DNA from: Sinomicrobium weinanense
Lineage (GTDB): Bacteria; Bacteroidota; Bacteroidia; Flavobacteriales; Flavobacteriaceae
DNA length: 64,000 bases
Assembly: GCF_018863395.1 (NCBI RefSeq)
Contig: NZ_JAHKRR010000001.1
Coordinates: 186,001-250,000 of the forward strand
Direction: 5' to 3'
Numbering within the stretch: position 1 is the stretch's first letter; every line of letters starts with the position of its first letter. Shown in pieces: positions 23,112-31,507 of this stretch. The translations under genes were made by a program, and so were the position numbers. Under the pieces are notes generated by a model, which was not told the origin of the DNA, searched no databases, and saw only the letters and a program-made list of their open reading frames with translations.

Positions 23112-24314
23112 TCAATAACCGGAATTAACGTAATAGGTAGCCACGCCGAAAGCGATGACTGAAACGATAATCCCCACCAGGAATACGGTATAAGTAATGC
23201 GAAGCAGGCGATATTTTTTGTCCAGTACCTTGCCCAGGAAGTAGAGGTCCTTTGTAAGGGAGTTATAAAGGTATTCCTTGTCTTCCCGTACTTCTTTCAT
23301 GGCTTCTTCGTAATCTTCCAGGTTCATTTTATGAAAATTTCCGAAGAAGAGGAGGTTTACCTTTTTGTTCTTTACATCCTCTTTAGTGAATCGGCCCCTG
23401 GTAACGTTAGGCCGTGTTGCCAGTACGGAAAAAGCGATGGAGGCCACACTGAATCCCATGAAGATAACGGTAGGGATAAGCAGGTAGGAATTACTGGCCT
23501 TGTCCAGCTTAGGGATCAGGGTCGAAAGCGCCAGTGATATGATGATGGCATTTACTGATAGCAGAATATTGGCTTTGCTGTCTGCGATATTGCTCAGGTT
23601 GGTATGGTTTCTCAGCGTTACTCTAAAAAGGGTTTCCACACCTCTTTCCGGGGTTTCCGCCTTTTTCTTTTTGCGTTTCAGGTCCGCTTTTTTCAATTTG
23701 TCTTTTTCCTTTTTTTCGAGGAGCCTGGAGAGGTTTTTTTTCAGCTTCAGCAGGTTTTTGCTCTTTTGCGGCTGCCAGGTGGCAATGGCGTGTGAGGTAT
23801 AGAATTTATGGTGTTCTTCGAACATCCGGATGTTGGTTTCTATCCATTCCGTGTCCGTAAAGTTTTTCCCGCCCACTAAACGAAATTCTTCCCGGAGCAG
23901 GTCAGATATTTCAGGGTAGTTTTTGGAAGCAAAATGCGAAAAATCGGCATCACAGATGATCTTTTGCAGCAAATTCTCCGGCTCCCCGGTCTTTTTGGTG
24001 ATAAGTATACATGCTTTTACCGCATCTGTTTTATCTTTCGGATAACCTTCGGCCTGGAGGAACGCTTCGGCCATTCGGGCGCTTTCCTCCTCGTGGTTAT
24101 GGCGGCCCCTGATATATCCTGCATCGTGAAACCATCCTGCGATCTGCAGGATCTCACTTTCCCTTTCGCCCAGGCCTTCAGCAGATACGAGTTCATTGAT
24201 GTGCTTCACTACACGCTGGGTATGTGTATAGTTGTGATAAAAATAGTGATTGGGAAGCTGTTCGCTGAATAATATCAGTATATAATCCTCGACCCGCTGG
24301 AGAATGGTATCCAT
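23112..24314 (-). CDS. HD domain fused to Pycsar-effector-like membrane domain
   Basis: A 400-residue protein. Residues 20-175 form an HD phosphohydrolase with His31, the His63-Asp64 pair in WFHDAGY and Asp122/Asp124 in CDADFSHF as metal ligands. A Lys-rich helical linker (183-222) follows. The C-terminal part (from LRNHTNLSNIADSKANILLSVN) has three membrane helices at about 248-266, 278-298 and 374-394 and resembles PycTM, the effector of Pycsar defence, which answers cyclic CMP or UMP by damaging the membrane. A nucleotide-hydrolysing head on such a membrane domain suggests a second-messenger role (inference). No cyclase lies next to it. A -7 box lies 18 bases upstream at 24333-24340. Confidence 0.85.
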   Translation of the reverse strand: MDTILQRVEDYILILFSEQLPNHYFYHNYTHTQRVVKHINELVSAEGLGERESEILQIAGWFHDAGYIRGRHNHEEESARMAEAFLQAEGYPKDKTDAVKACILITKKTGEPENLLQKIICDADFSHFASKNYPEISDLLREEFRLVGGKNFTDTEWIETNIRMFEEHHKFYTSHAIATWQPQKSKNLLKLKKNLSRLLEKKEKDKLKKADLKRKKKKAETPERGVETLFRVTLRNHTNLSNIADSKANILLSVNAIIISLALSTLIPKLDKASNSYLLIPTVIFMGFSVASIAFSVLATRPNVTRGRFTKEDVKNKKVNLLFFGNFHKMNLEDYEEAMKEVREDKEYLYNSLTKDLYFLGKVLDKKYRLLRITYTVFLVGIIVSVIAFGVATYYVNSGY

Positions 24315-24332
24315 AATTTGCTTAAATTAGTT

Positions 24333-24340
24333 CAAAATTA
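24333..24340 (-). promoter_or_regulatory. -7 promoter box of the HD-PycTM gene
   Basis: TAATTTTG on the minus strand, a full match, 18 bases from the start codon. The divergent phosphoesterase gene begins only 46 bases away from the HD gene, and TTTATTTG (one mismatch) just before 24361 could be its own -7 box. Confidence 0.45.
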
Positions 24341-24360
24341 AAATTAGCATTTTTATTTGT

Positions 24361-27300
24361 ATGATAAAAATTAAAAAACTTTGCGTGTCACTCACTGCGG
24401 GTTTGTTGATATATTCCTGTGCAACATACAAAACACAATACAAAACACCGCCCCAAACAGTTGATACCCCGGCCACTGATAAAATTTCCCATACCTTCTA
24501 TTTTATAGGAGACGCCGGTAATTCCCCAATGGGAGAACGATCAAAAGCTCTCGAGGCTTTCGGAAAAGAACTCGAAATAGCTGAGGAAAACAGCACGGCA
24601 GTGTTCCTGGGCGACAATATCTATCCCATCGGAATGCGTGGAAAGGACGATGAAGGAAGGGAATTGTCGGAATACCGGATAGACATACAAACACAGATCG
24701 CAAAAAAGTTTAAAGGAAAGACTGTTTTTATCCCTGGCAATCACGATTGGTATTCCGACGGGCTCATAGGGTTAAAGCGGCAGGAAAAAAGGATAGAGGA
24801 AACCCTGGGAAAAAATACCTTCCTGCCCGAGGATGGCTGTCCGTTAGAACGAAAAAAAATAAATGACGATGTAGACCTGCTGTTGATCGATTCTGAATGG
24901 TTCATTGAAGACTGGAACCAACACCCAGGGATCAATGCGGAATGCGATATAAAAACCAGGGAACAGTTTTTCGAGGAAGTGGAAAGCTACATCAAGAAAT
25001 CCCAGGGAAAAATATTGCTTATAGCCATGCACCACCCCCTCCTGAGCAATGGCGGACATGGTGGCCAGTTTTCGCTGGACAAGCAATTGTACCCGGTGGG
25101 GCGGAAAACACCACTGCCTGTGGTGGGTTCATTGCTGAACTTTATACGCAAGACCAGCGGTATTTCTCCCCAGGATATCCAAAGCAAGCCCTACCGCATG
25201 CTCAAAGACAGACTCTTTACGCTGGCCCAGCAGGCCGATAATGTGGTGTTCGTTTCGGGGCACGAGCATAACCTGCAATATGCGGTGAGCCGTAATATTC
25301 CGTTGATCGTAAGTGGTTCGGGATCCAAAACTGCACCCGCTAGCGTTAAACAAGACGGGCTATTTTCCTATGGCGGGCAGGGCTATGTAAAACTTACCCT
25401 AACCAAAGACGGGAGAGCCGTGGCCCGGTTTTACGGAGAAAAAAACGGTTTTACCGATCCTTTGTTCGAAACCGAAGTAAGGAGTGCAGATACGGATAGC
25501 CTGCCGGAAGGCCTGGCTTCAGATTTCCCGGAAACCGTAAAAGCGAGTATATACAATAAAGAAGAGGTGCAAAAAGGCGGATTGTATGCTTCCCTGTGGG
25601 GAAAACATTACCGCGAGGAATACGGCAGGCTCATTAAAGCCAGGACAGTATCGCTAGACACCCTGTTCGGCGGACTCACCCCCATACGTGCAGGAGGAGG
25701 CCACCAGACCCATTCGCTACGTATGGAAAATAAGGAAGGCCGGCAATATATGATACGTGAGGTCCGTAAAGGGGCGTTACGCTTTTTACAGTCTGTGGCC
25801 TTTAAGGACCAGTATGTCCTGGACGACCTGGAAGACTCCTACACCGAAGCGCTGGTCATGGATTTCTATACCACTGCTTTACCCTATGCGGCTCTAACAG
25901 TGGGAGAATTATCCGATGCCATTGATGTATTGCATGCCAATCCCAGCCTGTATTATGTGCCCAGGCAAAAAGCCCTGGGAAAATATAACGATCGTTATGG
26001 CGATGCCCTCTACCTCATAGAAGAACGTGTCACCGACGGACATGGAAACGTAGAGAGTTTTGCCAACTCCGATGTTATTATTAGTACTTCAGATGTGTTA
26101 AAAGAACTCAGAAGGAGAGACAAAAATACCATCGACGAACGCCTGTACATACGTTCCCGCCTGTTCGATATGCTCCTGGGCGACTGGGACCGGCACGACG
26201 ACCAGTGGCGATGGGCCGAGACGGGTAAAAAAGACGGAAAAACCCTTTATAAGCCTATACCCAGGGACCGCGACCAGATCTTCTCTAGCTTTGACGGGCC
26301 TTTCCTCGGCCTGGTCACCCGGATGATCCCGGGAGTGCGGATGATGCAGACCTACACCCCGAAAATAAGGAGCCTCAAATGGTTTAACTTTGAACCGTTT
26401 CCGTTGGATATGGCCATTCTCAACGATCACAGCCTCAAAGACTGGCAGGAAGAAGCAGCCTATATCAGTGAAAATATTAATGAGAAGACCGTAGACAGGG
26501 CCTTTGCCCGGTTACCAGAAGAAATGGACAGGAATACCCTGGAAAAGATCAAATCGGTATTTCTGGAACGAAAAGAATACCTGCCACAGATCGCTGAGGA
26601 ATATTATCATCTGCTGAAAAAACATGTTGTAGTTCACGGTACGGACAAGGACGATTATTTTGTGCTCACCCGGGAAAAAGGCGGAATTACAAAGCTGGAA
26701 GCCTACCGCATTATAAAAGGTGTGAAGAAGCAGAAATTCATGGACCTTACCTTTAACCGGGATGAAACCCGTGAAATATGGCTATATGGCCTGGAGGATG
26801 ACGATGTTTTTGAAGTGAACGGAGAAGGAGACGACCTGATCCCTGTGAAGATCATTGGCGGAGATAACAACGATGTATACAAAATAAATAATGCCCGGAA
26901 AATAAAGGTCTACGATCACAGGTCCAAACCCAATACATTTGAGGGCCGGGTAACGAAAAGGCTTTCCGATAATTACGACCTGAATACCTACGACCACGGC
27001 AAAGTGAGGAGAAATGCCGGGCAATTATTCCCGGATTTCGGCTTTAATCCCGACGACGGGGTGAAGCTCGGCCTCAAATATACCTTTACCGGAAAGGGAC
27101 TTAGACAAGACCCCTATACACAACAACACAGCATTAAAGGCGGATATTACTTTGCCACCAAGGGTTTTAACCTCGCTTATTCGGGGGAAATACTGAATAT
27201 TACCAGTAACTGGCGCCTCGCAGCAGATGCAGCCTTTACCAACCCGCTCTTTTCTATCAACTATTTCGGTTATGGCAATGAAACCGAAAACCCGGAAGAC

Positions 27301-28050
27301 GAACTTGATATGGATTACAACCGGGTAAGGATGAGCAGCTTTAGCGTATCGCCCAAACTGGCCTGGAAAGGTTATATGGGCGGTTATTTTAAAATAGGCC
27401 CTGTATTTGAAACCGTTGAGATCGAGAAGACTGAGGGACGGTTTATCGATGAGGCCCGGGTCAACCCCGGTGTCTTTGACTGGCAACAGTTTTTCGGGGC
27501 GGAAATGTCTTATGGCTATACGAATTTCGACAGTAATTCCCTGCCTACCCTCGGGATGGGCTTTGACCTCACAGCCGGGTATAAGTCCAATCTCGACAAC
27601 AGCCGGGAGTTCTTTTATATCACACCTCAGATCCGTTTTACGACCAATATAGATGTCAGGGGTAAGGTGGTCTTTGCCACCAAATTCAAGGCGCGTTTCA
27701 ACACAGGGGACGAATTTGAGTTTTACCAGGCAGCCAGCATAGGCGGAATTGACGGCCTTCGCGGGTTCCGGAACCAGCGCTTTACCGGGCGGACATCGTT
27801 CTACAACAACAATGACCTGAGGTTTCAGCTCGCACAGTTCCGCACCGGGCTTTTCCCTATGACCCTCGGTACCTACGGAGGATTTGACTACGGAAGGGTA
27901 TGGACAAAAGACGACAATTCCGGCCAATGGCACAACGCCGTGGGAGGCGGCCTTTATCTCAATGCCATTAACATGTTTACGGCCAATGTATCCCTGTTTA
28001 ATTCAACAGACGGTAACCGGTTTGTCTTTGGATTAGGGTTTAACTTTTAA
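24361..28050 (+). CDS. metallophosphoesterase / kinase-like / outer-membrane barrel protein
   Basis: A 1229-residue protein. A lipoprotein-like signal ends in LIYSCATYK. A calcineurin-like phosphoesterase follows with all metal motifs: Asp51 (GDAG), Asp85-Asn86 (GDN), GNHDW (126-130), His224-His225 (MHHP) and GHEH (300-303). Residues about 440-700 hold RQYMIREVRK (Lys470), GDWDRHDDQWRW (607-618) and PIPRDRDQ (632-639), which resemble the nucleotide and metal sites of atypical kinases such as HipA and FAM20. From about 885 to the terminal Phe the sequence is a surface-antigen/BamA-like beta barrel. From memory, middle-plus-barrel proteins of this kind are common in Bacteroidetes. It presumably sits in the outer membrane. 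Substrate is unknown and the kinase reading is inference. Confidence 0.85.
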   Translation: MIKIKKLCVSLTAGLLIYSCATYKTQYKTPPQTVDTPATDKISHTFYFIGDAGNSPMGERSKALEAFGKELEIAEENSTAVFLGDNIYPIGMRGKDDEGRELSEYRIDIQTQIAKKFKGKTVFIPGNHDWYSDGLIGLKRQEKRIEETLGKNTFLPEDGCPLERKKINDDVDLLLIDSEWFIEDWNQHPGINAECDIKTREQFFEEVESYIKKSQGKILLIAMHHPLLSNGGHGGQFSLDKQLYPVGRKTPLPVVGSLLNFIRKTSGISPQDIQSKPYRMLKDRLFTLAQQADNVVFVSGHEHNLQYAVSRNIPLIVSGSGSKTAPASVKQDGLFSYGGQGYVKLTLTKDGRAVARFYGEKNGFTDPLFETEVRSADTDSLPEGLASDFPETVKASIYNKEEVQKGGLYASLWGKHYREEYGRLIKARTVSLDTLFGGLTPIRAGGGHQTHSLRMENKEGRQYMIREVRKGALRFLQSVAFKDQYVLDDLEDSYTEALVMDFYTTALPYAALTVGELSDAIDVLHANPSLYYVPRQKALGKYNDRYGDALYLIEERVTDGHGNVESFANSDVIISTSDVLKELRRRDKNTIDERLYIRSRLFDMLLGDWDRHDDQWRWAETGKKDGKTLYKPIPRDRDQIFSSFDGPFLGLVTRMIPGVRMMQTYTPKIRSLKWFNFEPFPLDMAILNDHSLKDWQEEAAYISENINEKTVDRAFARLPEEMDRNTLEKIKSVFLERKEYLPQIAEEYYHLLKKHVVVHGTDKDDYFVLTREKGGITKLEAYRIIKGVKKQKFMDLTFNRDETREIWLYGLEDDDVFEVNGEGDDLIPVKIIGGDNNDVYKINNARKIKVYDHRSKPNTFEGRVTKRLSDNYDLNTYDHGKVRRNAGQLFPDFGFNPDDGVKLGLKYTFTGKGLRQDPYTQQHSIKGGYYFATKGFNLAYSGEILNITSNWRLAADAAFTNPLFSINYFGYGNETENPEDELDMDYNRVRMSSFSVSPKLAWKGYMGGYFKIGPVFETVEIEKTEGRFIDEARVNPGVFDWQQFFGAEMSYGYTNFDSNSLPTLGMGFDLTAGYKSNLDNSREFFYITPQIRFTTNIDVRGKVVFATKFKARFNTGDEFEFYQAASIGGIDGLRGFRNQRFTGRTSFYNNNDLRFQLAQFRTGLFPMTLGTYGGFDYGRVWTKDDNSGQWHNAVGGGLYLNAINMFTANVSLFNSTDGNRFVFGLGFNF

Positions 28051-28066
28051 GTGACGATTAAAATGG

Positions 28067-28140
28067 CACACGGATGATGCGGATGCAACCTTTTACAGAT
28101 TTAATCTGTGCACATCCGTAATATCCGCATTATCCGTGTG
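28067..28140. terminator. long hairpin between convergent genes
   Basis: Arms 28067-28084 and 28123-28140 are complementary over 18 bases with a single G-T pair (outer end CACACGGAT / ATCCGTGTG). An inner ACAGAT/ATCTGT stem makes a cruciform-like shape. The right arm is itself built of 9-base ATCCGNNNN units. It lies between the stops of the phosphoesterase (28050) and the lipoprotein (28155) and may end transcription both ways, although T-runs are poor. Confidence 0.65.
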
Positions 28141-28154
28141 CTATACAACCAATG

Positions 28155-29030
28155 TTAGTCCTTATTCACCGCATTAAGCTCAATCCTGTAAAGGTTCCTT
28201 CCCGAAGTACTGTTTTGTTCGTCACTGATAAGCAATGTATCATCGTCAAGGAAACAAAGTCCTTCCTTTTGGGATGAATGATGCAATTCTATGGTCTCCT
28301 GTACGGGAGCATCAAAGAAATTATCGTTTTCAAAACCGGAAAAGAGCCATACGCGGTCGTGCCCCAGCAGGGCTACCGTTCTTTTGTCCGGGGAAATGGC
28401 AGCAGCGGTAACCTTACACTTGTCCTTGTCTGTATAGAATACATGTTCTCCAATGCGTTCTGCTTTGTGATGCCCTTTTTCTGCGGGGATTTTATACAGA
28501 AAGGAAATACCGTTAAAGGGGTTGGCGTGATTTTTTGTGAACAGGTAAAAATACCCGTCAAGGTAGAAAAACGCCTCGGCGTCGTAATATTTGTGTTTCT
28601 TTTTAGGGGGGAAATCCTTTTGTTCCGGATAATAAAAAGTTATTTTTTCTGCTTTGACCTGTTCGCCTTTTACCGTATCCGGGTTTTTGATCTTGTAGAT
28701 GGTAAGGTCTTTCCGTTTGTTACTGTTATTTCCGAAATCCCCGATATAGAGGTTGTTGTTGTCGTCTTTGGTAAGTTCCTCCCAGTCGATGTTTTCGGCG
28801 TGTTTTATCTTTATTTCCCGGAAGATATCCCCGTTAAACCCTACCTTGTAAATGTAGTTCTTATTGCCCGAATCGTTAACGGCCCATAAGGTACTGTCCC
28901 GGGTTATGACTTCAATACCGGAGTTTTCCGTCAGTGCTTTGGGCAGCCTGGTCACCGGGGTCAACTGACCGTAATTGGTATTACAACTTATAATAACAAA
29001 ATATAACAGGGGAAGAATAAGTTTTTTCAT
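28155..29030 (-). CDS. secreted lipoprotein, likely beta-propeller
   Basis: A 291-residue product with a lipoprotein signal ending FVIISCNT. The mature part has repeated blade-like strands: LWAVNDSGNKNYIYKVGFNG, NLYIGDFGNNSNKR, FFYLDGYFYLFTKNH and TVALLGHDRVWLF. These suggest a small beta-propeller of the kind seen in SdiA-regulated-type and PE-PGRS-like bacterial surface proteins. No catalytic residues are evident. It is convergent with the phosphoesterase gene. The next gene upstream on the same strand is the GyrI-like gene, 60 bases away. Confidence 0.7.
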   Translation of the reverse strand: MKKLILPLLYFVIISCNTNYGQLTPVTRLPKALTENSGIEVITRDSTLWAVNDSGNKNYIYKVGFNGDIFREIKIKHAENIDWEELTKDDNNNLYIGDFGNNSNKRKDLTIYKIKNPDTVKGEQVKAEKITFYYPEQKDFPPKKKHKYYDAEAFFYLDGYFYLFTKNHANPFNGISFLYKIPAEKGHHKAERIGEHVFYTDKDKCKVTAAAISPDKRTVALLGHDRVWLFSGFENDNFFDAPVQETIELHHSSQKEGLCFLDDDTLLISDEQNSTSGRNLYRIELNAVNKD

Positions 29031-29090
29031 ACCATAAAATTAATAAATTAGCCTTTAGGCAACTGCATAAATTGCATTGCAATTTTTAGC

Positions 29091-29984
29091 TTAATTTTCA
29101 TCAATAGGCATAAATACTTCGGCCTTCCATCCCAGGGGATTGGTACCTGTATTAGGGTTGCTGTAAAAGATCTCCAGGGGTTTGGCGCTGATGTTCAGGT
29201 GGTTCCGGCGGGCGTAGTCCAACAGGGCAAACCAGGCCCTGTCAGATATGCTGTAATCTCCGTGGAAGGTGGCTTTTATGGCTTTTCGGGATGGGATTTC
29301 CTTGTAGAATATTCCGGGACCTTCCGGCAATGAATCACTTTTTTGAATGGGAAAGCAAAAGTTAAAGCGGATAATCCGGTCTTCAATGTCCCAGTCGTTG
29401 ACTTCCAAACGCGGAACACCTTTTTGCCGTATACCGTTTGTGGTCAGGAAATCGGTGGCAGTGGAATAATGTTGCCTCATTCCCTGTGCTTTTTCCGGCT
29501 GCCTTGTCCGTACGGTGGTACAGGCACAGAAGGCTTTGGGGATCTCGGATATTCCGTTGACCTTCACCCTGAAGGTTTTCAGGTGTTCTTCCAGTCCCTT
29601 CTTGAAATTTGCTACCCTGTTTACCGAAATATTTTCGATGGCACTCCGGGTAAAGAGTACGGCTATTTTGTTACGCAATGAATGTTCCGGGTCGGTAACG
29701 CGAACCTTTACTTTGGTCACGGAATCGTTGCGGGAAGTCATTTCCCAGTTAAAGGTCAGGGTAGAATCCCCGGCTTTGAGTTGTTGTGTGATGGCCGAAA
29801 AGTGATGGTTTTCCAGTGTAATAATGTTTTCTGTATTTCCCCATTCCCGGATCCCTGTATATATGGTGCCCGGGGAGGTCTTTGCCGTAAAGGTCATCAG
29901 GTAATCATAGGGTTTTATAAAAAGATACCATAGAATGAGTGGCAGGCATAGGCTTGCTGTTATGGCCAGGGTTTTCTTTGTCAT
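29091..29984 (-). CDS. membrane-anchored SRPBCC/GyrI-like ligand-binding protein
   Basis: A 297-residue protein with one N-terminal membrane helix (about residues 6-24) and the rest outside or in the cytosol. The middle resembles the SRPBCC (polyketide cyclase-like) strands seen in TSRNDSVTKVKVRVTDPE. The C-terminal 90 residues (YKEIPSRKAIKATFHGDYSI to WKAEVFMPI) resemble the GyrI/AraC effector-binding domain. No DNA-binding helix-turn-helix is present, so it is not a classical regulator. The start at 29984 (MTKKTLAITAS) is used because the upstream extension translates the CAACCGG repeat at 30019-30043. It lies downstream of the haloperoxidase-like gene. Confidence 0.7.
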   Translation of the reverse strand: MTKKTLAITASLCLPLILWYLFIKPYDYLMTFTAKTSPGTIYTGIREWGNTENIITLENHHFSAITQQLKAGDSTLTFNWEMTSRNDSVTKVKVRVTDPEHSLRNKIAVLFTRSAIENISVNRVANFKKGLEEHLKTFRVKVNGISEIPKAFCACTTVRTRQPEKAQGMRQHYSTATDFLTTNGIRQKGVPRLEVNDWDIEDRIIRFNFCFPIQKSDSLPEGPGIFYKEIPSRKAIKATFHGDYSISDRAWFALLDYARRNHLNISAKPLEIFYSNPNTGTNPLGWKAEVFMPIDEN

Positions 29985-30018
29985 TGGGCTCTGGAGCGTT
30001 TCGGGTTGGGTTTGGAAG

Positions 30019-30043
30019 GGTGGTTGCCGGTTGTGGGTTGCCG
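30019..30043. repeat. GTTGCCG heptad tract
   Basis: Three tandem seven-base units (GTTGCCG, GTTGTGG, GTTGCCG) just upstream of the 29984 start. It is the reverse complement of the CAACCGG tracts elsewhere. Confidence 0.55.
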
Positions 30044-30084
30044 TTTTGTTATAATTTAAGTTTTTCAATTTGTTACCTGTTTAT

Positions 30085-30126
30085 ATCAATCTCATTCAAT
30101 CTACACCAATCCTCTATCAATCTCTT
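30085..30126. repeat. CAATCT repeat, copy B
   Basis: Shares TCAATCTCATTCAATCT and the later CTATCAATCT with 1312-1366. It stands just after the haloperoxidase-like stop codon. Confidence 0.55.
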
Positions 30127-30133
30127 AAAAGCA

Positions 30134-31507
30134 CTAATTAGACACCACATCCTTACTTCCCTTTTCCATATCCAACCCGGTAACAAGGTGCCGGCCCAGG
30201 CTTCTTCCCTGTTTTAGTCCCACTTCAATGGCAGCCCTGTAATGTATTCCGCCATACATACGGCTTATGGCAGCTTCCTCGGCGGCAAGGTTAAAGGAAC
30301 TGAAATGCCGGACGGGAAGGCCGAAAGGGGTTTCGGTATCATCGTCAAAGGCAAAATCATCACCGAAAACGGAGGTGAGCACCGTCGAGGCGGCCCCGGA
30401 AACTACGGAGTGTCCGCTGGTGTATTCGGGGAAAGGCGGGGTTTGGAGGATGGGTTTCCAGTTTTCATCAAAATACTTGTTGATCACGGTTTCGGGACGG
30501 ATAAGGTTGCTCCGGTATTTTTCGTCCCAGCAGCTTATAAAACCGTCGGCAATACCCATGGAGGTTTTGGTGTAGGCAAAGACGGTCCTGTCAAAATCGG
30601 CACCGGACTTCCGGCAGGCTATTTTGCAGATGCCCATCCAGTGTGCTCCGGGAGAGATCTTTTTGGTGGCAAACATCAGATGGCCTCTGGTTACCGATAC
30701 ATAGGGGTTACAGTCCCAAAATCTTGCAATGGCCACTTCCTCGGTTTCGTCCCCGGCTTTGGTGATCCTGTTGCTTTCTTCGTAGACTTCCCATGCTTCT
30801 TTGTAAAAAGCGCTTCCTTCTTCCATGGAAAAGGGTGGAGGGGGAGCGGGCCGGAACTGCGAAGCGGAATCGAGGGAAAAAGGCCTTATCTTGTCCCAGT
30901 GAGGCTCTATGCCATCCATATAGGCAGGTGGTGTGGGGATCCATTTGCCCGGGGCGTCATAGTCTACCGTGTATTTGGGCATGGTACGGGTTTGCTTGTA
31001 GTTGTCAGTGTTCATCCAGGCCTTTATGTGTTCTGCTACCCGGAGGCCGTAGGTTTTGGAGGCCACGAACGTTTCGGGATTTGTGTTTTTCCAGGTGTTG
31101 TACAAGCTGTCTTTCACCACTTCCAGCCGGGATTCTGAAAAGATAAGCGCCTGACTGATATCCATATGCGCTATCAGTGCGGCCAGGCGGTAATTGACCG
31201 GGCTACCCTCATCGGGGCGAGGTATGGGCGTAAGCTCCGGCAACTGGCCTGCAAGGGAATTGTAATTCTCGTTCTCGAGAGTAATGATCTCGTAAGCGGC
31301 AATATTCGGATACGCAAATATGCGGCTGGCCACAGGGGGCGAAAAGATATCGTGTATCATTACCTCCACGACCCGGTCTATCGAAGCGTGATAGTCCTCG
31401 GGGGTGATAGTTATGGGTTTATTTTCCTTCGTGCAGGAAAGCATGAGGACTATGGCAATAAAACCCGAAATTCCTTTAAGGTATGGCATATACTTCTGCA
31501 TGGTCAT
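30134..31507 (-). CDS. vanadium haloperoxidase-like lipoprotein (PAP2 fold)
   Basis: A 457-residue protein with a lipoprotein signal ending in VLMLSCTKE. It carries the three vanadate/phosphate-site motifs of the haloperoxidase-PAP2 superfamily: KYRSNLIRPET (K-x6-RP), EYTSGHSVVSG (SGH with the catalytic His) and ISRMYGGIHYRAA (SR-x3-G-x-H). So it may oxidise halides with peroxide or act as a phosphatase, and sequence alone cannot tell which. Its start overlaps the end of the FG-GAP gene upstream by about 30 bases (or 14 to 26 if the Met codons at 31489 or 31501 are used), so the two are translationally coupled. A surface or periplasmic partnership with that protein is likely. Confidence 0.88.
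   Translation of the reverse strand: MTMQKYMPYLKGISGFIAIVLMLSCTKENKPITITPEDYHASIDRVVEVMIHDIFSPPVASRIFAYPNIAAYEIITLENENYNSLAGQLPELTPIPRPDEGSPVNYRLAALIAHMDISQALIFSESRLEVVKDSLYNTWKNTNPETFVASKTYGLRVAEHIKAWMNTDNYKQTRTMPKYTVDYDAPGKWIPTPPAYMDGIEPHWDKIRPFSLDSASQFRPAPPPPFSMEEGSAFYKEAWEVYEESNRITKAGDETEEVAIARFWDCNPYVSVTRGHLMFATKKISPGAHWMGICKIACRKSGADFDRTVFAYTKTSMGIADGFISCWDEKYRSNLIRPETVINKYFDENWKPILQTPPFPEYTSGHSVVSGAASTVLTSVFGDDFAFDDDTETPFGLPVRHFSSFNLAAEEAAISRMYGGIHYRAAIEVGLKQGRSLGRHLVTGLDMEKGSKDVVSN

Noticed and set aside
27025-27933. 302-codon frame on the minus strand
   Set aside because: Antisense to the barrel part of the phosphoesterase fusion; no sensible start region and no family match.
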